The notes beneath the pieces are model-generated. The model worked only from the letters and a program-made list of their open reading frames with translations, made no database searches and had not been told where the DNA came from. A program made the position numbers and the translations under genes. Below, in pieces: positions 60,618 through 64,000 of a DNA stretch of 64,000 nt. Numbering within the stretch: the stretch's first letter is position 1; the number at the start of each line of letters is the position of its first letter. Origin of the DNA: Larus michahellis (lineage: Eukaryota > Chordata > Aves > Charadriiformes > Laridae); assembly GCF_964199755.1 (NCBI RefSeq), contig NC_133898.1, positions 31,437,985 to 31,501,984 on the forward strand, given 5' to 3'.

Positions 60618-60945
60618 AGAATCATAGAATTGCCTAGGTTGGAAGGGACCTTTCAGATCATCTTGTCCATCAACCTAACTCCGACAAAAAACATCACTAG
60701 ACCGTATCTCTAAGCACTGTGTCTACCTGTCTTTTAAATACCTCCAGGGATGGTGCCTCAACCACTGCCCTGGGCAGCCTGTTCCAATGCTTAATCACCC
60801 TTTCAGTGTAAAAATTTTTCCTAATTTCTAATCTAAACCTCCCCTGGCGCAACTTGAGGCCATGTCCTCTTGTCCTATCGCCTGTTACCTGGGAGAAGAG
60901 ACCGACCCCCACCTCTTTACAACCTCTTTTCAGGTAGTTGTAGAA
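60618..60945 (-). mobile_element. CR1 LINE fragment, 5'-truncated
   Basis: A minus-strand CR1 copy of the same kind as that at 19.74 kb. The 3' end reads 'agaatcatagaattgcctag', then 'ggttggaagggacctttcag'. The minus-strand ORF at 60912-60697 gives the last 71 codons of ORF2: [31 protein letters not shown] and SLEVFKRQ, with a stop in the place expected for the end of the ORF. It is better preserved than the 19.74-kb copy over the shared part, with no internal stop, so it may be younger. The similarity ends at about 60945, where a small hairpin spans the junction. Confidence 0.95.
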
Positions 60946-63900
60946 AACTACAAATTAATAAATGACAAACAGTAGTTGAGCATTTATTGCTTTTACTTAC
61001 GTCAAAGAGTTGCCTCATTGAGCAAAGGCGGCGTTGCGCTGATAACGTTACACATAAGTGAAGTTTGTTGCAGCAAGTGTGAAGTTCTGCCTGTTCATGG
61101 CGTGAGAGTGTGTTTTTCAAGCTGCTTGGTAAAGGGTGGATGATTGACTTTGTCAAGAAGAGCTTGGATCTACTGAACCTAATTTTCCTTGCGGTCATTA
61201 CTTACCTAACAGAAAAGTTGTATTTTGGGGGCTTGTCTGAGCCCCCCAGTTTCAAAAAAACAAGGCCTGACACTGCCTAAAAGACATCAGCCTCTGTGAG
61301 CAAGAGACAGCTAATGGCTCGAGGATTGTTGGGACAGCTCTGCAGCTCTGTCCCTCAGCATTCTTTGTCACCGCTGATGTTGGGCAGAGCCTGAGGGAAG
61401 CATTAGAGACAGCTGCCCAATTGTTTAGTTAAGGAAAGCTGATGTCCAGTTAGAACTGTCACTGAGATGCAGAGAGCTGGAGGCATCTCAGGAACAAGAG
61501 GCAGGTGGTAGGACAGCCACTGGGGGCGTCCCTTCTAAGGGGCTACCCAGATGCTGCGTAACATGCATACACTGTTAAGCAGCTATTCATGGCAGTAATG
61601 CTGTAACAAAGGTTTCTTCCTTTTTTTTTCTATTACTCCACTTTCATTATATTTACTTCTGTATGCTGATAAGAACCAAATTTCAGTCCTTTGAGGTTTA
61701 TCTTTAATGAGGGAAAACAATGCCTAGGTGAGCGATAACTGAACACTTTGAGGAGCCATTCACTGTGCACAATCCTATAAGAAAATAAAAATAATAAAAC
61801 CTCTTAGTTATCAATGAGATTAGTAAGAGGAGACTGGAAACCCCTCTCCCATCTCTACCCATAGGACAGAGGAAAAAATGCCAGGCACGAGTGCTTGCTT
61901 GAAAATTAGTAAAAAGATGGTAACAGGGGTAGGCTACTCAAAGCACCTCTCTTGTATGGCAGATGCCCTGTGTAATCAAGATACAGGACAGTGGAAGGAT
62001 GGATGGTTATCTCATTTAAGCTGCAGTGAATAAAGCTCTGAGAAGGGCTGCCAGGCTCGCTTTTACATACGCGTTTTCTGCATCCAGATGAAAGTCATTT
62101 TCTAAGAGCTGGCAACTGCTAACAGGGTGTGCACCGATGGGCTCTGGCCAGAGGTGAAGGTCTTTTCCACAGAGGCTGAATGCATTTTTGGCAGCTTATG
62201 TTGCTCAGAGAAATCAATGGGTTTTGTAACTGTTTGTTATCTGAAGGCTCTGTGTTATGCTGTGCAGTGGTCTTTAGAGCAAGGTGGATTAGAAGTAGAT
62301 TAGAATTGCCGTAAATAAGGCTTTGCATCAGGCTCTTGCTGTTTGAACTTTCTGCAGTGCACAGTGCAGGTCTTATGGCTGAGCTTCTCCCAACCAGGAA
62401 CCTGAGGAAAAGATGTGTTTGTAGTTGATGGGCTGCTTTTTTTAGTTCTGATTACTTCTATTACAATATGGAGCAGTGTCCAGAAATCTGACCCCAAATG
62501 ATTTCCTGGTGTGCTAACGTAGTAAAGGCAGATAGTGAGCCCATACCCTAAGGAAGCTTGCAATACAAGAAGATAAGTAAAAAAAAAACTGGAAGGGCAT
62601 CGAGAGGCATGCAGAGATGATACAATTTTCTTCTGGCTTTGCTAGAAGAAGGGAAAGAAGAACTTGGATTTCTCCTGTTGACATGCCAATATGCTGTCCA
62701 TTGGTCCACATAAAAAGTAAACAAGGCTGATGTTCTTTTTTCACACAGTTACATGCTGTTTACAGTCCAATAGCCCCTGACACTTATACAAAATTCCCAA
62801 AGATTTTGCAGGGCGTGTGAGTCAAATCCTAGCTCTTGGATATAGATGGTGCCGGGCCAGGCTTGTGGGACGAAGGAACTGGCTGATGAACAAGGGCTGC
62901 TGGCAGTGACTCTGGACAATGCAGGCGGTGTGGGGCAGCTGGGTGAAATACATAAAAAGCTGAACATACAGCAGACAACTGGGTCTTCAGCTAAAAACCA
63001 CTGAGAAGAAGAGCTGGTCTGAATTGTAACTATCATCCTGTGAAGGATGCAATTAGCAGACTGTGAAAATAACGAGATTTGAGAATATTGTGCTGGTCCA
63101 AAAGACACTTTATGAAACACTATTAGATGGATGTATGAAAGAAGTAGTATATATTTTTGTGATATCACTGAATGTTGGATCAGAGAATATGGATTTTCGT
63201 ACCAATGCCAGGAGAAGGCCCTGCTTGTCATATGAACAAAAAATGCACTGAAAGATGACCAAACGAAGGGTGAGCTCGTTACTGCCAGCTCATGGTGTTA
63301 TTAGTGTATGTGGTATATTTTCTCGTGATTTTAGAGTTTTAGTTCCTGGACATGTGTAATTACATAAGAGTCTCTCTTAGGGTTGGTTTTTTTTCTTATT
63401 ATTATTTTTAAGTGCACCTAGTCCTTAAGGAGCAAAGCTGAAATATGCTATGTGAACAAAAGTTGCTCAGAAACCAGAAGGCAAATGAAAGAATTAGAAG
63501 GGGTTGATGCTTTGCTTTGGTATGTTTTGTTTTTTAGAGACATTGTGATTTTTAGGCCAATGTCCTGAATATTTTAAGACTGATTCAATATTTTTTGAAT
63601 CCTTTGGCTTGTCTCTGACCTGGTTCTGAGAAGTCTCTGAAAGAGGAGTCACACAAACCCGCAGAATGGGCCTGTCATCTTCTCTCTCTCTGATCTGCTT
63701 TTGCTGCATTTCATAGGAATCTTCATTCCCACCTGTGGAGGGTGAAGTAGAGTTTGGAGGCTGGAGATGAGCTTTCCTCAGGCACCAAAGGTTCGAGGCT
63801 TAGAAATGCTTCCGTTCATTCCTGAAAGGCATTATGACAGTGATAGAAATGGGAGAGGAAGAGAGAGTTAGGAAAAAGGGAAAGAAAAAGTTGTTGCGAT

Positions 63901-64000
63901 ACATTCTGAACACAACTATGCTATGCCTTGGCTGCTGTCCTCTAATTATTAAAACATGCTGTTGGCTAATTCATGTGCCTTATTTTCAAGGGGTTTGCAC
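60946..64000. other. Gene-free sequence
   Basis: No gene recognised up to the end of the window. The longest ORF is 160 codons on the minus strand (62749-63231), containing a serine- and cysteine-rich hydrophobic middle but no recognisable domain. Short T and A runs occur near 61620, 62579 and 63389, and GA/CT-rich stretches near 63680 and 63855. Nothing indicates a mobile element. Confidence 0.5.

Noticed and set aside
62749..63231. 160-codon minus-strand ORF
   Set aside because: Low-information serine/cysteine-rich product, no domain, no exon context; expected by chance in 64 kb of six-frame sequence.
1..64000. CRISPR arrays, operons, ribosome binding sites, bacterial terminators, tRNA and rRNA genes
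   Set aside because: The sequence is vertebrate nuclear DNA; no spaced direct repeats and no tRNA-, snRNA- or rRNA-like sequence were recognised.
1..64000. Endogenous retrovirus or other LTR element
   Set aside because: No paired LTRs, primer-binding site or gag/pol/env-like reading frame were recognised, although old solo LTRs could escape the eye.

Overview
The window reads as vertebrate, almost certainly avian, nuclear DNA with no recognisable protein-coding gene. It is AT-rich and CpG-poor and scattered with homopolymer and simple-repeat tracts. Four CR1 LINE fragments end at their 3' side in the avian-type octamer (ATTCTATG-like, seen inverted as 'atagaatcata'). All four lie on the minus strand and all are 5'-truncated. 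Their sequence is of the bird kind rather than the turtle or crocodile kind as I know these families; I cannot name the species or the chromosome. No ORF exceeds 189 codons. The longer ones fall in GC-richer patches, often with overlapping ORFs in other frames, and show no recognisable domain or convincing exon structure. I read the window as a gene desert or the inside of a very long intron.

Layout. 1-6.95 kb: plain AT-rich sequence with a possible MIR relic, a GGCA/GGGA tetranucleotide tract and a perfect 16-bp palindrome. 7.09-7.68 kb: first block resembling a conserved non-coding element (CNE). 7.7-14.7 kb: simple-repeat tracts and GC-richer patches. 14.7-15.5 kb: second CNE-like block. 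19.74-20.38 kb: longest CR1, with the end of the reverse transcriptase ORF. 20.9 and 23.6 kb: two MIR-like SINE relics. 22.1-22.5 and 26 kb: CNE-like blocks. 27.96 kb: short CR1. 32.6-33.1 and 37.8 kb: CNE-like blocks. 38.9-40.4 kb: a CR1 whose truncated 5' end abuts a 43-bp sequence that recurs inverted 1 kb downstream. 43 kb: isolated CpG-rich patch. 47.63 kb: a 32-bp-arm hairpin. 48.6 kb: CNE-like block. 54.9-56.5 kb: the densest CNE-like cluster, with many TAATTA-type homeodomain cores. 59.5-59.9 kb: CNE-like block. 60.6 kb: fourth CR1.

The CNE-like blocks, spread through a gene-free interval, suggest the regulatory landscape of a developmental gene outside the window. That is inference from base composition and motif clustering; alignment to other amniotes would decide it. 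The most distinctive observations are structural: the inverted 43-bp repeat at the CR1 5' junction, which looks like a template-switch scar of retrotransposition; the near-perfect hairpin at 47.63 kb; and several degenerate palindromic relics that appear to belong to one old dispersed sauropsid repeat family.
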